DNA of 64,000 bases. Source: JAIBJN01 sp963784175 (GTDB lineage Bacteria; Actinomycetota; Thermoleophilia; Gaiellales; Gaiellaceae). The stretch lies in NCBI GenBank assembly GCA_963784175.1, contig CAWAQJ010000018.1:62001-126000 (forward strand), read 5' to 3'. Numbering within the stretch: the stretch's first letter is position 1; each line of letters opens with the position of its first letter. The notes under the pieces are model-generated. The model did no database searches. It was not told the DNA's origin and saw nothing but the letters and a program-made list of their open reading frames with translations. Positions 1 through 8,133 of this stretch are shown one piece after another. The position numbers and the translations under genes were made by a program.

Positions 1-1
1 G

Positions 2-1201
2 ATGCTGCTCGAGCCCGTCGATCCAAACGAAGAATTCCGCGAACGACGGCGGCGATCGCGTAGGCGGCGCGCCAGGAGGCGCGTCGCTGTTCTGGGGGTC
101 TTCGCGATTTCCGCAGCCGTGGTCGCGCTCGGCGCGAGCTTCCTCAACGGCAGGAGCCATCCGGCGGCACCGCAGGCGGGGGCTGTGGAAAACCCGTCCG
201 GAGGCGCGAGCACAGGAGCGGCGCCGGCCGAGCCCGACCCTGTCCCGCTTCCGGACGAGATCCGCGGAGTTCACGTCACGATGGCGCTCGCGTCACTCGA
301 CGGGAAGCTCGACGAGTACTTCGCGCTCACCTCTGCAGGCCTCAACACGCTCGAGCTCGACGTCAAGGACGAGAACGGCGAGGTCGGGTTCCAACGCGGC
401 GTCGGCCTCGCGCGGCAGATCGGCGCGGCGCTTCGGTACTACGACCCGAGCAAGGCAGCGAACGACGCCGAGGCAAAGGGCGTCTATCTCATCGGACGAG
501 TCGTGGTCTTCGAGGACCCGAGGCTCTCGGGCGCCCGCCCGGGGATGGCGATCCAGCGGAGCGACGGCACGGTCTGGACGAACGACGCCGGCCTCGGCTG
601 GACGAACCCCTACGACAAGCGGGTCTGGAAGTACAACGTCGACGTCGCCGCGGCAGCGGTCAAGGCCGGCTTCGACGAGATCATGTTCGACTACGTCCGC
701 TTCCCCACCGACGGCGACGTCGCGAGCGCCGTCTTCAAGGGCAGGCGGCCCGAGCACAAGAGCGTCACGATCGCGAACTTCCTCGAGTACGCGAAAGGCC
801 GGCTCGAGCCCATGGGCGCACGCGTTTCGGCTGCGATCTTCGGGCTCACCGCCACGCGCGAGATGGGCATCGGCCAGCGGCCGAGGCGGCTGGCGCGCCA
901 CGTCGACGCCATCTACCCCATGGTCTATCCCTCCCACTACGGCGCCGGCGAATACAACCTCAACGACCCGAACGCCGTTCCCGGGATCACGGTGGCGCGC
1001 TCGCTTCGCGACTTCCGCCGCGCGCTCCGCGGCCTCGACACGGAGATCGTCCCCTGGCTCCAGGACTTCTCCCTCGGCCGCGACTACACCCTCGAGGACG
1101 TCCGCGCGCAGATCCTCGCGGCCCGCGACGCCAACGCGCGCGGGTTCCTTCTCTGGAACCCCTCGGGCGTCTACACTCACGCAGCGCTCGCGGGATCCTA
1201 G
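2..1201 (+). CDS. Membrane-anchored putative glycoside hydrolase (DUF4015-like)
   Basis: A protein of about 399 residues. The first 25 residues are very Arg-rich, followed by one hydrophobic segment at about 28-48, a Pro/Gly/Ala-rich linker to about 80, and a TIM-barrel-like domain starting at IRGVHVT. Segments such as LNTLELDVKDENGEVGF, DEIMFDYVRFPTDG and YPMVYPSHYG resemble the putative glycosyl hydrolase family DUF4015. The acidic residues in FDYVRFPTDG are the likely catalytic region by family analogy. It would act outside the membrane on an unknown polysaccharide. The ATG lies at the window edge, so a start further upstream cannot be excluded. The family call is fairly secure; the substrate is unknown. 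Confidence 0.75.
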   Translation: MLLEPVDPNEEFRERRRRSRRRRARRRVAVLGVFAISAAVVALGASFLNGRSHPAAPQAGAVENPSGGASTGAAPAEPDPVPLPDEIRGVHVTMALASLDGKLDEYFALTSAGLNTLELDVKDENGEVGFQRGVGLARQIGAALRYYDPSKAANDAEAKGVYLIGRVVVFEDPRLSGARPGMAIQRSDGTVWTNDAGLGWTNPYDKRVWKYNVDVAAAAVKAGFDEIMFDYVRFPTDGDVASAVFKGRRPEHKSVTIANFLEYAKGRLEPMGARVSAAIFGLTATREMGIGQRPRRLARHVDAIYPMVYPSHYGAGEYNLNDPNAVPGITVARSLRDFRRALRGLDTEIVPWLQDFSLGRDYTLEDVRAQILAARDANARGFLLWNPSGVYTHAALAGS

Positions 1202-1506
1202 GCCCCGAGCCGGGTCCCACAGACATTCCCACAAGAGTGGTGAACGGCTGTGGAAAATGTGGAAAAATAAACTTTCCGCAAATAGCGCAGATCCGTTTCG
1301 ACAAGTCCTTGCGGGACCTGCCGAGGGCCTCTAGATTCCCCCTTGCGCCGAGCACGGAGCGCGAGTAGGTCGAAGCCCCACCGGGCGACTGTAGGCGGAA
1401 GCCGAAAGTTGGCCGGAGAGGTGGACGAAAGCGTCACCGGCTCGGCGAATTTTTTTGGTCCAAAACGCTTGCGGGCCGGACCAGCATCTACACTCCGGCC
1501 GCGACG
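1202..1506. other. Intergenic region without recognised gene
   Basis: This 305-bp stretch is locally less GC-rich (around 1255-1285 and the T-run near 1450). No open frame with coding character, RNA gene or clear terminator was seen. It probably holds the terminator of the hydrolase and the promoter of the next small membrane gene. Confidence 0.4.
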
Positions 1507-1707
1507 ATGGACTTCCCTCCGCGCCCACCAGCCTTCAGTCCCGGGTTCCAGGCGCTCCTGTGGGGCGTCCTGCTCGGCGCCTACATCTGGATCGGCGGGC
1601 TCGCGATCGGCGTCGGCGGCGGCACAGCCTTCCTCTTCGGGCTGATCGGCGCGGTGCTGATCTTCTTCTACGTCCGCCTCTACGGCGAAGACCAGCTCAG
1701 GCGCTAG
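1507..1707 (+). CDS. Small two-helix membrane protein
   Basis: A 66-residue protein starting MDFPPRPP. It has two hydrophobic stretches, about residues 17-38 and 40-58, separated by a Gly-rich turn (GVGGGTAF), and a charged C-terminus (YGEDQLRR), so two transmembrane helices are likely. No Shine-Dalgarno is obvious, and the gene stands alone on this strand. No known family was recognised. Hydrophobic pattern and codon use support a real gene, but the function is unknown. Confidence 0.6.
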   Translation: MDFPPRPPAFSPGFQALLWGVLLGAYIWIGGLAIGVGGGTAFLFGLIGAVLIFFYVRLYGEDQLRR

Positions 1708-1907
1708 GCGGCCGCGCAGGCACGCGGCGCGCTGCAGCGGGCCAGTGCGCTCACCAGGAAGGCCGCCAGCTCGCACCCGACCTCGAGCTCGAGACGGGCC
1801 CGTCCGCTCGGGCCTTCGCCCTCCGTCATCCGCTCCATGGCTGCGAAGTCCGCCAGGAGACCGGGAGCTCCCCGCCCCGGGAGCCTCTGGATCGGTGGGC
1901 CGTCCAT
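1704..1907 (-). CDS. Hypothetical small protein, doubtful
   Basis: A 67-residue reading frame starting MDGPPIQRLPG. The frame stays open upstream to 1970. Its stop shares a CTAG tetranucleotide with the stop of the convergent membrane gene, an arrangement common for real convergent genes. The middle part (residues roughly 15-55) looks amphipathic helical with ordinary composition. No domain was recognised and no strong ribosome-binding site is visible, so this could be spurious. Confidence 0.3.
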   Translation of the reverse strand: MDGPPIQRLPGRGAPGLLADFAAMERMTEGEGPSGRARLELEVGCELAAFLVSALARCSAPRACAAA

Positions 1908-2014
1908 CGTGCTCTCGATATCGGCGCAGCCGAGCGAGCGGCACGATCCCTGGCGTGAGGGTTGAGGCACGGCGAGGGCTGCGATCCGCCCTCACCGTGC
2001 CCCTGGCGCAGCGT

Positions 2015-2668
2015 CTAGGTGTCGCGCTTCTCGACGACCGTGGGCTCCTCGCTCACCGTCGCCACGGGCTCGCGGACGACCGTTCCCTCGTCGGTCACGA
2101 TTTCGTCCTCGCTGCGGTAGTCGTGCACCTCCTCGTCGGGCACGACGGTCTCGCGCTCCTCCACGACGCGCGTGCGGGGGCCGCGGGTATCGAACATGAA
2201 CGCGAAGACGATGCCGACCCCGAAGGCCAGCACGCCCTGGAAGAGGATGAGGTCCTCGGCGATGTTGCCGAGGCCGATGTCGCGGATCCACCCGGCCACG
2301 TCCTGGCCTTCCTCGGTGCCGGTCGGGCGCGTGGCCACGAGGATGCCGCCCACGGCGATCAACGTCGGCAGGAACGCCAGGAGGAAGACGCCGGGGCTGA
2401 TCGTCGGGGTCCCCCACTTCGTCCAGCCGCCGATCAGCTGCGAGAGCCCGAGGCAGGCGCCCGCGCCGGCCAGGATGGCCATCGCGGACCAGTACTCCCC
2501 GGTGGTGCCGAGGTCGAATTGCGTTGCCAGCCAGACGAGGAAGCCGGCGGCCGCCACGCCGATCAGCGTGGTGAGGCCACGCACGATCGGAGGGCTGCCC
2601 CAGACGTGCTCCTCGCGCTCGACGACGGCCTCGTCCTCGACCACCGCGTCACGTCGTCTCAAGAGCAT
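2015..2668 (-). CDS. Four-helix membrane protein with charged tails
   Basis: A 217-residue protein. The N-terminal 25 residues are charged (MLLRRRDAVVEDEAVVERE). About four hydrophobic helices follow at roughly 30-50, 62-82, 90-112 and 140-162. The C-terminal tail of about 55 residues is acidic and rich in Val/Glu (RVVEERETVVPDEEVHDY). The acidic tails and the spacing of the helices suggest a small integral membrane protein with both ends on one side. No enzymatic motif was seen. It stands alone on the minus strand. Confidence 0.65.
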   Translation of the reverse strand: MLLRRRDAVVEDEAVVEREEHVWGSPPIVRGLTTLIGVAAAGFLVWLATQFDLGTTGEYWSAMAILAGAGACLGLSQLIGGWTKWGTPTISPGVFLLAFLPTLIAVGGILVATRPTGTEEGQDVAGWIRDIGLGNIAEDLILFQGVLAFGVGIVFAFMFDTRGPRTRVVEERETVVPDEEVHDYRSEDEIVTDEGTVVREPVATVSEEPTVVEKRDT

Positions 2669-2740
2669 GCTGAATCTCTCCCCTCGTTGCGTTTGTTCGG
2701 GGGTTGTCCCCCGATTGCAACGGCCGTAACCGCCGGGTGG

Positions 2741-3343
2741 TTACGCGGCGAGGTCGCGCCTGCTCGCGTCGAAGAGGCTCGACTCGAGCTGATCGCGGAA
2801 CGCCGAGAGCGCCAGCTCGCGATCCCGGCTGAAGACGTGCTCCACGACGCCGACCTGGCGGTCGTTGTAGAAGGGCACGTCGACGTGGTCGCGGCTGACC
2901 ACGTTCACGGAGGTGTGCGAGCAGAGTGGGCATTCGACGGCGACCCCGAGCTCCTCCTCGCCGCCGCCGAGCACGCGGAACGCCGACGGGGTGACGGGCC
3001 GCGGACGCTCCTCCGGGTAGCAGAAGAAGCTCCACGGCCACTGGCCTGCCTTGATCCGCCGGGCCGCGAGGTCGAGCAGCTCCAGCGCGGCCGACTCGAG
3101 GCGCGCGGTCATCAGGTTGAGGAAGGGCGTATCCGCCCCCGCGAGCGGCGCCCAGTCGAGCTCGTCGTGGGTCACGAGCCCGTCGTGCTCGGAGCCGCAG
3201 TCGCATGCGAACGTGACCTTGAAGACGGCGGGCCTCTCCGCACCGAGCAGGCGCTCGAGAACGCGGAAGCGCGAGAGCGGGACTCTGACCTCGCCTCGCG
3301 CCGGGCACGCGAAGGTGTAGCGCCCGGTGAGCTGGTCGTACAT
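2741..3343 (-). CDS. Hypothetical protein with paired cysteines (possible zinc-binding)
   Basis: A 200-residue soluble protein. Cysteine clusters are visible at FACPARGEV (one Cys only), FACDCGSEHDG and ECPLCSHTS, which could form a treble-clef or CpXC-like zinc site, although the first pair is incomplete. The rest is mixed alpha/beta with a cluster near RIKAGQWPWSFFCYPEE. It lies just downstream of apt, separated by a strong hairpin at 3362-3392 that contains a GGAGG sequence. No specific function was recognised. Confidence 0.55.
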   Translation of the reverse strand: MYDQLTGRYTFACPARGEVRVPLSRFRVLERLLGAERPAVFKVTFACDCGSEHDGLVTHDELDWAPLAGADTPFLNLMTARLESAALELLDLAARRIKAGQWPWSFFCYPEERPRPVTPSAFRVLGGGEEELGVAVECPLCSHTSVNVVSRDHVDVPFYNDRQVGVVEHVFSRDRELALSAFRDQLESSLFDASRRDLAA

Positions 3344-3361
3344 CTGGACTCTGGATTATGT

Positions 3362-3392
3362 ATCGGCATGGAGGACGCTCCTCCATACCGAT
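3362..3392 (-). promoter_or_regulatory. Intercistronic inverted repeat
   Basis: A near-perfect hairpin: ATCGG, one mismatched base, ATGGAGG, loop ACGCT, CCTCCAT, one mismatched base, CCGAT. It lies between the apt stop (3396) and the start of the next minus-strand gene (3343). No T-run follows on the minus strand, so it may be an intercistronic attenuator or mRNA-stability element rather than a standard terminator. On the minus strand it carries a GGAGG that could be sequestered. Confidence 0.55.
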
Positions 3393-3395
3393 GGT

Positions 3396-3920
3396 TTAGT
3401 CCGAGTATTGGATGAGTGAAAAGACGTCGTAGCCGCCGAGCTTCTCGCGGCCGTTCAGGAACTCGAGCTCGATCACGAACGCGAGGCCGACGACGGTGCC
3501 GCCGAGCTGCTCCACGAGGTCGATCTTGGCCCGGGCGGTGCCGCCGGTGGCCAGGAGGTCGTCGTGGATCAGGACCTTCGTGCCCTGCTTGATCGCGTCG
3601 GCGTGGAGCTCGAGGGCGTCGAAACCGTACTCGAGGGCGTACTTCGCGCTGATCGTGCGCCACGGAAGCTTCCCCGGCTTGCGCGCGGCGACAAAGCCGC
3701 ACCCGAGCCGGTAGGCGAGCGCCGCGCCGAGGATGAAGCCCCGCGCCTCGGCGCCGAGCACGACGTCCGGCTCGCGCGGCTCGGCGAACTCGCCCAGGCG
3801 CTCGACGGTCTCGTGCAGCGCCTCCGCGTCGGCGAGGAGCGGCATGATGTCCTTGAAGACGATGCCGCGCTTGGGGAAGTCCGGGATGTCCCGGATCTTC
3901 GAAGAGAGGTCTACGGTCAC
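3396..3920 (-). CDS. apt: Adenine phosphoribosyltransferase
   Basis: A 174-residue purine-salvage enzyme that converts adenine and PRPP to AMP in the cytoplasm. Family landmarks are visible: IRDIPDFPKRGIVFKDIMPL near the N-terminus, the GAEARGFILGAALAYRLGCG segment, the RKPGKLPW loop, and the PRPP-binding stretch VLIHDDLLATGGTA at about residues 117-130. Length is normal for Apt. It overlaps the upstream ftsR-like gene by 4 nt, indicating translational coupling within the cluster starting at rsiG/garA. Confidence 0.95.
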   Translation of the reverse strand: MTVDLSSKIRDIPDFPKRGIVFKDIMPLLADAEALHETVERLGEFAEPREPDVVLGAEARGFILGAALAYRLGCGFVAARKPGKLPWRTISAKYALEYGFDALELHADAIKQGTKVLIHDDLLATGGTARAKIDLVEQLGGTVVGLAFVIELEFLNGREKLGGYDVFSLIQYSD

Positions 3921-4612
3921 GACCGCGGCACGATACCGCGCAACGCCCGCCAGAAGAGGAGGTTCGAGAGCTCCTGCGAGAGCGCAGCGAGCGTCTCGAG
4001 GTTCTCGAGGCCCGCATGGCGCTTCTCCGGGTTCGCCGAGCGCAGCTCCGGGGCGACGATCCGCTCGAGCAGATCGGCCTCGTTGTCCGCCCAGCGACGG
4101 AAGGTGGCGAGGTTGCGCGGGGCGACGCCGTAGCGGGCGAGCCGGGCGCAGGCGGCGGCGACGTCCACGTCTCGCTCCGGGAAGCGCTTCTCCCCGTCGA
4201 GCGTGCGCGGCTCCACGAGCCCGTACTCCTCCAGCTCGCGAACGAACGAGCCGTCGACCCCGGCGCGCTCGCAGAGCGTGCCGAAGTCGACCTCGTCATC
4301 GGGCACCTGCAGGCCGGCCGAGCGGGTCTTCTCGCGGACGCGCGGCACGCCTGCCGCCAGCTCCTGGCGGATCACCCTGAGCGGCAGGAACTCGTCGCGC
4401 TGGAGGCGCAGGATCGTCTGCAGGCGCTCGACGTCGTCCTCGGTGAAGAGGCGGTAGCCGCCCTGGGTGCGTCGCGGGGCCAGGAGCCCCTGGTCCTCGA
4501 GGTAGCGGATCTTCGAGATCGAGATGTCGGGAAACTCGGCCTGCAGGCGGTTGCAGACCGCCCCGATCGTGAGGGGACGGTCGCGCCCGATGTCCGCCGG
4601 CGCCGTCGCCAA
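3917..4612 (-). CDS. ftsR: MerR-family transcription regulator, FtsR-like
   Basis: A 231-residue DNA-binding regulator. The N-terminal winged-helix (LTIGAVCNRL, ISKIRYLEDQGLLAP, GGYRLFTEDDVERL) is typical of MerR. The C-terminal half, YGVAPRNLATFRRWADNEAD onward, matches my memory of the Rv1828/FtsR family, whose corynebacterial member activates ftsZ expression. In mycobacteria Rv1828 lies next to garA (Rv1827). Here the FHA gene is the next one upstream across a 164-bp gap, so the synteny supports the call. No metal-binding cysteines of classical MerR sensors are seen. Target genes in this organism are unknown. Confidence 0.85.
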   Translation of the reverse strand: MATAPADIGRDRPLTIGAVCNRLQAEFPDISISKIRYLEDQGLLAPRRTQGGYRLFTEDDVERLQTILRLQRDEFLPLRVIRQELAAGVPRVREKTRSAGLQVPDDEVDFGTLCERAGVDGSFVRELEEYGLVEPRTLDGEKRFPERDVDVAAACARLARYGVAPRNLATFRRWADNEADLLERIVAPELRSANPEKRHAGLENLETLAALSQELSNLLFWRALRGIVPRS

Positions 4613-4776
4613 CTAGTGCCCCTCCAGGCAATACACGCCCGGCCCTGCCCCGCGATCACGCGGCGCCGGAGCCCACCCTCGCCCTTGCCAAGGCGTCCAG
4701 CCTTGGCCGCAGGCGAGTGCGAACTCCGGCTTGGTGCTCGCGACGCAGACCCTGGGCTGGATTACCTGGATGAGCA

Positions 4777-5244
4777 CTAGCTCTCCAGGAACGTCAGCTT
4801 GTACTTGCCGATCTGGACCTCGTCGCCGTCCTCGAGCTTGGCGCTCTCGACCCGCCGGCGGTTCACGTACGTCCCGTTGAGGCTCCCCTCGTCGTGGAGG
4901 GTGAAGCCGTCGGGATCGCGGGTGACCACGGCGTGGCGCCGCGAGACGGTGACGTCGTCCAGGAACACTTCGCATTCGGGAGCGCGACCGAGAGACGTCC
5001 TGTCCTGCTCGAGCGCGAAGGTCTCACCCGCCCTGCCGCCGCCCGCGCGGACCACGAGCGCCGGCCCCTCGATGCGTAGGTCAGCGAGGGAGAGCGCGTC
5101 GTCGTCGGCCGTTTCCTCGGGTGTGAAGGTCATCGTCGTGTGCGCGCCCGGCTCGTCGTGGATGAGCAGCGCGCCGCACTTGGAGCAATAGTTGGCGGCC
5201 TCAGGGTTCTGGAAGCCACACTCCGGGCAGTGGACGTAAGTCAC
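4777..5244 (-). CDS. FHA-domain protein with N-terminal zinc ribbon (GarA-like)
   Basis: A 155-residue protein. Residues 5-27 form a zinc ribbon (CPECGFQNPEAANYCSKCG). The FHA domain occupies about 75-152, with the phosphothreonine-binding hallmarks SLGRAPECEVFLDDVTVSRRH and GSLNGTYVNRR, and an ending EVQIGKYKLTFL that closely resembles mycobacterial GarA. GarA regulates 2-oxoglutarate and glutamate metabolism in response to Ser/Thr-kinase phosphorylation of an N-terminal ETTS motif. Here that region reads TPEETADDD, so regulation by phosphorylation is not certain. The gene overlaps rsiG-like by 4 nt. Confidence 0.85.
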   Translation of the reverse strand: MTYVHCPECGFQNPEAANYCSKCGALLIHDEPGAHTTMTFTPEETADDDALSLADLRIEGPALVVRAGGGRAGETFALEQDRTSLGRAPECEVFLDDVTVSRRHAVVTRDPDGFTLHDEGSLNGTYVNRRRVESAKLEDGDEVQIGKYKLTFLES

Positions 5245-5516
5245 TGCTTTCCGGCGTCCAGCTCCTCGTCCGTCGGGGGCGGCGCCTTCGAGGCGAGGAT
5301 CTCGGCCAGGCGGTCCACGTCGATGTCCTTGAGCGGGCTCTCCCCCTCTCCGACCTGCTTCTGCAGGCGAGACTGGAGCTCGGCGCGCAGGATGTCGATC
5401 TTCCCGTGCAGGATCCGGCGCCGGTAGGAGACCTCGTGCTCCTCGTGCATGAGCTCGCGAATCAGATCGCGCAGCTCCTGGTCGGACAAGGTTGCAAGAT
5501 CAGGCAGGGCTTCCAC
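5241..5516 (-). CDS. rsiG: Single-motif RsiG-like anti-sigma factor (c-di-GMP effector candidate)
   Basis: A 91-residue, mostly helical protein. Residues 26-41 fit E(X)3S(X)2R(X)3H(X)3D, close to the E(X)3S(X)2R(X)3Q(X)3D signature through which RsiG proteins bind cyclic-di-GMP to hold the sigma factor WhiG. Known small RsiGs from basal actinobacteria carry one motif and dimerise to form the antiparallel coiled coil. Length and motif number fit that type. The Q of the motif is His37 here. It is the first gene of a coupled pair with the GarA-like gene. No WhiG is in this window. The identification rests on motif and length only. Confidence 0.75.
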   Translation of the reverse strand: MEALPDLATLSDQELRDLIRELMHEEHEVSYRRRILHGKIDILRAELQSRLQKQVGEGESPLKDIDVDRLAEILASKAPPPTDEELDAGKQ

Positions 5517-5616
5517 GCAGCGCTCCAGGATCGGGGACGAGGGGCGACCTACAGTAAACCATCCCGACGGCCATCCGTAAACCTCGACTTGAGGGTTGAG
5601 GCCTGAAGCCGCTTCG

Positions 5617-8133
5617 CTAGACCTCTTCGGCCTCTTCTTCCCAGGCCACGATCTCCTCCACCAGCCCCAGGAACTCGGCCTCGAGGGCGGCGCCGTCCTC
5701 CGGCGTCTTGCCCTCGGCGTAGACGTGCACGACCGGGTCGTCGGGGTCCGGGAGCACCTGGGCCCAGCCTCGCTCGTCGAAGACCTTGATCCCGTCGCTC
5801 ACGTCCACCTTCTTGCCCTTCGTGCGCTCGGTCAGGATGCGCATGACCGCGCCCTTGCGCGCCCAGGGGCAGCGCACCTGGCGGTGGACGACCGCGGACT
5901 CCGGCAGCTCGCCAACGATCTCGGAGAGCGGCCGGCGCACCGGTGCGAGCAGCTCGAGGAGCTTGCAGAGGCTCGCGATGCCGTCGTAGGCGGGCACGAA
6001 GTCCGGGAAGACGAAGCCGCCGCCGACCGAGCCGGCGAAGATGACCCCGTCGCCCGCGGCGGCCATGGTGAGCGCCGAGAGCGACGCCGGCGTGCGCAGG
6101 ATCTCGAGGTCCGTGCCCTTGACGAGGTCCTCGACGAGACTCGTCACCGTGGTCGGGAAGGCGAGACGCCCCTTCTTGCCGTCCGAGGCGAGCAGGCGCA
6201 GGAAGAGAAGTAGCTCCTGCTCGACCGGTACCTCGCGGGCCTGGTCGTCGACGAGGAAGATGCGCTCGGCGGCGGGATCGAGCACCGCGCCGAGGTCGGC
6301 GCCGACTGCCTGGACGAGGCGCTTGGTCTGCCCCAGCGACTCCGCCAGGGTCGCGCGCTCGGTTGCCTGGCGCCGCTCGCTCACGTACGCATGCGAGGCG
6401 ACCGACTCGACGTCGAGTGCGCCGAGCACCTGCGGGAGGACGAGCGACGCCGCCGAGAACGCGTAGTCGACGACGATTCGGAAGCCCCGCGCGCGGATCG
6501 CGTCAACGTCCAGCGTCGCGAGCAGGTCCTGGACGTAGGTCTCGGCCGTGCGGGCGGAGTACGTGATCTCCCCCACCTCGTTCCAGGCCGCGCGGCGGAA
6601 CTCCTGGCGGGAGTAGTGCTTCTCGATCTCCTTCACGAGCGCAGGCGACGCGGGCGTTCCCGGCGGCTCGAAGATCCGGATCTGCACCACCTCGGGGTCG
6701 TTCGGGCTCGGCTGCACGTGGATGCCCGCGTCGAAGCCCTCCGTCTTCAGGAAGTGCCGGTTCACGGCCGCGGGCATGACCTGGAGGTCGGCTGCGTGCA
6801 CGCCCGTCGAGTTGACGCCGGCGATGAGCGCGCGGCGGATGAGGCGGCACGAGGTGGAGGCTGCGCGGCTCGTCACGAGCCGCGCGCCGCGCTCGAGCGC
6901 GGTCCCGAGGGCGATGCCCAGCCTGAGGGCGGTCTCGGGCGTCAGCTCGACGTTGATGCGCCCCGAGATCCCGTCCAGCCCGATCAGCCGCGACGAGAGG
7001 CGCGACTCCCAGATGAGGTGCCGGTCGACGAGGGCGCCCGACTCCACCTCCTTGAACGGGTAGATGCGCACGCCCGGCATGACGACGCTCTCCTCGCCGA
7101 TCGTGCAGTCGTCGCCCACGGCCACGCCCTCGTGCAGCCGCGCGTGCGGACGGAGATCGCAGGCCTTCCCGACGATCGCGCCTTCGATGAGGACGCTGCG
7201 GCCGATCGACGTGGAGGCGTCGATCACCGAGCGTGAGGTCTTCGCGTGGTCTCCGACGGTGACGCTGTTCATGAGCACCGAGTACGGCCCGACCGAGGCC
7301 TGCGGCGCGATGCGCGCGTAGTTGCCGACGAAGGCCGGCCCCTCGATCGTCTCGAGGTCGTCGAGGGCGACCCCCTCCCCCACCCAGACGTTGCCGCGGA
7401 GCCGGATGCCGGGAATGTTCAGGCGCACGCTCTCGTCGAGCGCGTCGAAGTTCGCCTGCCTGTACTGGTCGAGGTTCCCGATGTCCTGCCAGTAGCCCTC
7501 GGCGACGTAGCCGTAGAGCGGCCTGCCCATCTCGAGCAGGAGCGGGAAGAGCTCCTTGGAGAAGTCGTACGGCCGGTCTTCGGGGATATGGCGCAGGACT
7601 TCGGGTTCGAGCACGTAGATGCCCGTGTTGATCGTGTCCGTGAAGACCTGGCCCCAGGACGGCTTCTCGAGGAAGCGCTCGATGCGGCCGTCGTCGTCGG
7701 TGACCACGATCCCGAACTCGAGCGGGTTCGGGACGCTCTTGAGGCCGATCGTGACCAGCGCCTCCTTCTCCCGGTGGAAGCGGATCAGGTCGCCGAGGTC
7801 GATGTCACAGAGCGCGTCGCCGGAGATGACGAGGAACGTCTCGTTGAGCGCCTCCTCCGCGAGCTTCACGGAGCCGGCGGTGCCGGCGGGCGATTCCTCG
7901 ACCGAGTAGCGGATGGCGACGCCGTAGGCCTCGCCATCACCGAAGTAGCCGCGGATGGCCTGCGGCATGAAGGCGAGCGTGACGATGACGTCGTCGAAGC
8001 CGTGCTCGCGCAGGAGCTCGACGATGTGCTCGATGCACGGCTTGCCGACGATGGGCACCATCGGCTTGGGCTGGTTCGACGTGAGCGGGCGCAGGCGCGT
8101 GCCCTCGCCGCCGGCCATGACGACCGCCTTCAT
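5617..8133 (-). CDS. Mannose-1-phosphate guanylyltransferase / degenerate phosphomannomutase fusion
   Basis: An 838-residue, three-part protein. Residues 1-235 are a sugar-phosphate nucleotidyltransferase, with the Rossmann motif AVVMAGGEGTRLRPLT and the Mg/sugar-binding ISGDALCDIDL. Residues about 245-370 are left-handed beta-helix hexapeptide repeats. Residues about 378-838 have the phosphohexomutase fold. The mutase phosphoserine loop, normally TASHNP, reads HVQPSPNDP at about 472-480, and the metal loop, normally DGDADR, reads DPAAER at 619-624, so mutase activity is doubtful. Likely role: GDP-mannose or related NDP-sugar supply for glycans. The stop overlaps none of its neighbours, and its start overlaps pgsA by 4 nt. 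Confidence 0.88.
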   Translation of the reverse strand: MKAVVMAGGEGTRLRPLTSNQPKPMVPIVGKPCIEHIVELLREHGFDDVIVTLAFMPQAIRGYFGDGEAYGVAIRYSVEESPAGTAGSVKLAEEALNETFLVISGDALCDIDLGDLIRFHREKEALVTIGLKSVPNPLEFGIVVTDDDGRIERFLEKPSWGQVFTDTINTGIYVLEPEVLRHIPEDRPYDFSKELFPLLLEMGRPLYGYVAEGYWQDIGNLDQYRQANFDALDESVRLNIPGIRLRGNVWVGEGVALDDLETIEGPAFVGNYARIAPQASVGPYSVLMNSVTVGDHAKTSRSVIDASTSIGRSVLIEGAIVGKACDLRPHARLHEGVAVGDDCTIGEESVVMPGVRIYPFKEVESGALVDRHLIWESRLSSRLIGLDGISGRINVELTPETALRLGIALGTALERGARLVTSRAASTSCRLIRRALIAGVNSTGVHAADLQVMPAAVNRHFLKTEGFDAGIHVQPSPNDPEVVQIRIFEPPGTPASPALVKEIEKHYSRQEFRRAAWNEVGEITYSARTAETYVQDLLATLDVDAIRARGFRIVVDYAFSAASLVLPQVLGALDVESVASHAYVSERRQATERATLAESLGQTKRLVQAVGADLGAVLDPAAERIFLVDDQAREVPVEQELLLFLRLLASDGKKGRLAFPTTVTSLVEDLVKGTDLEILRTPASLSALTMAAAGDGVIFAGSVGGGFVFPDFVPAYDGIASLCKLLELLAPVRRPLSEIVGELPESAVVHRQVRCPWARKGAVMRILTERTKGKKVDVSDGIKVFDERGWAQVLPDPDDPVVHVYAEGKTPEDGAALEAEFLGLVEEIVAWEEEAEEV

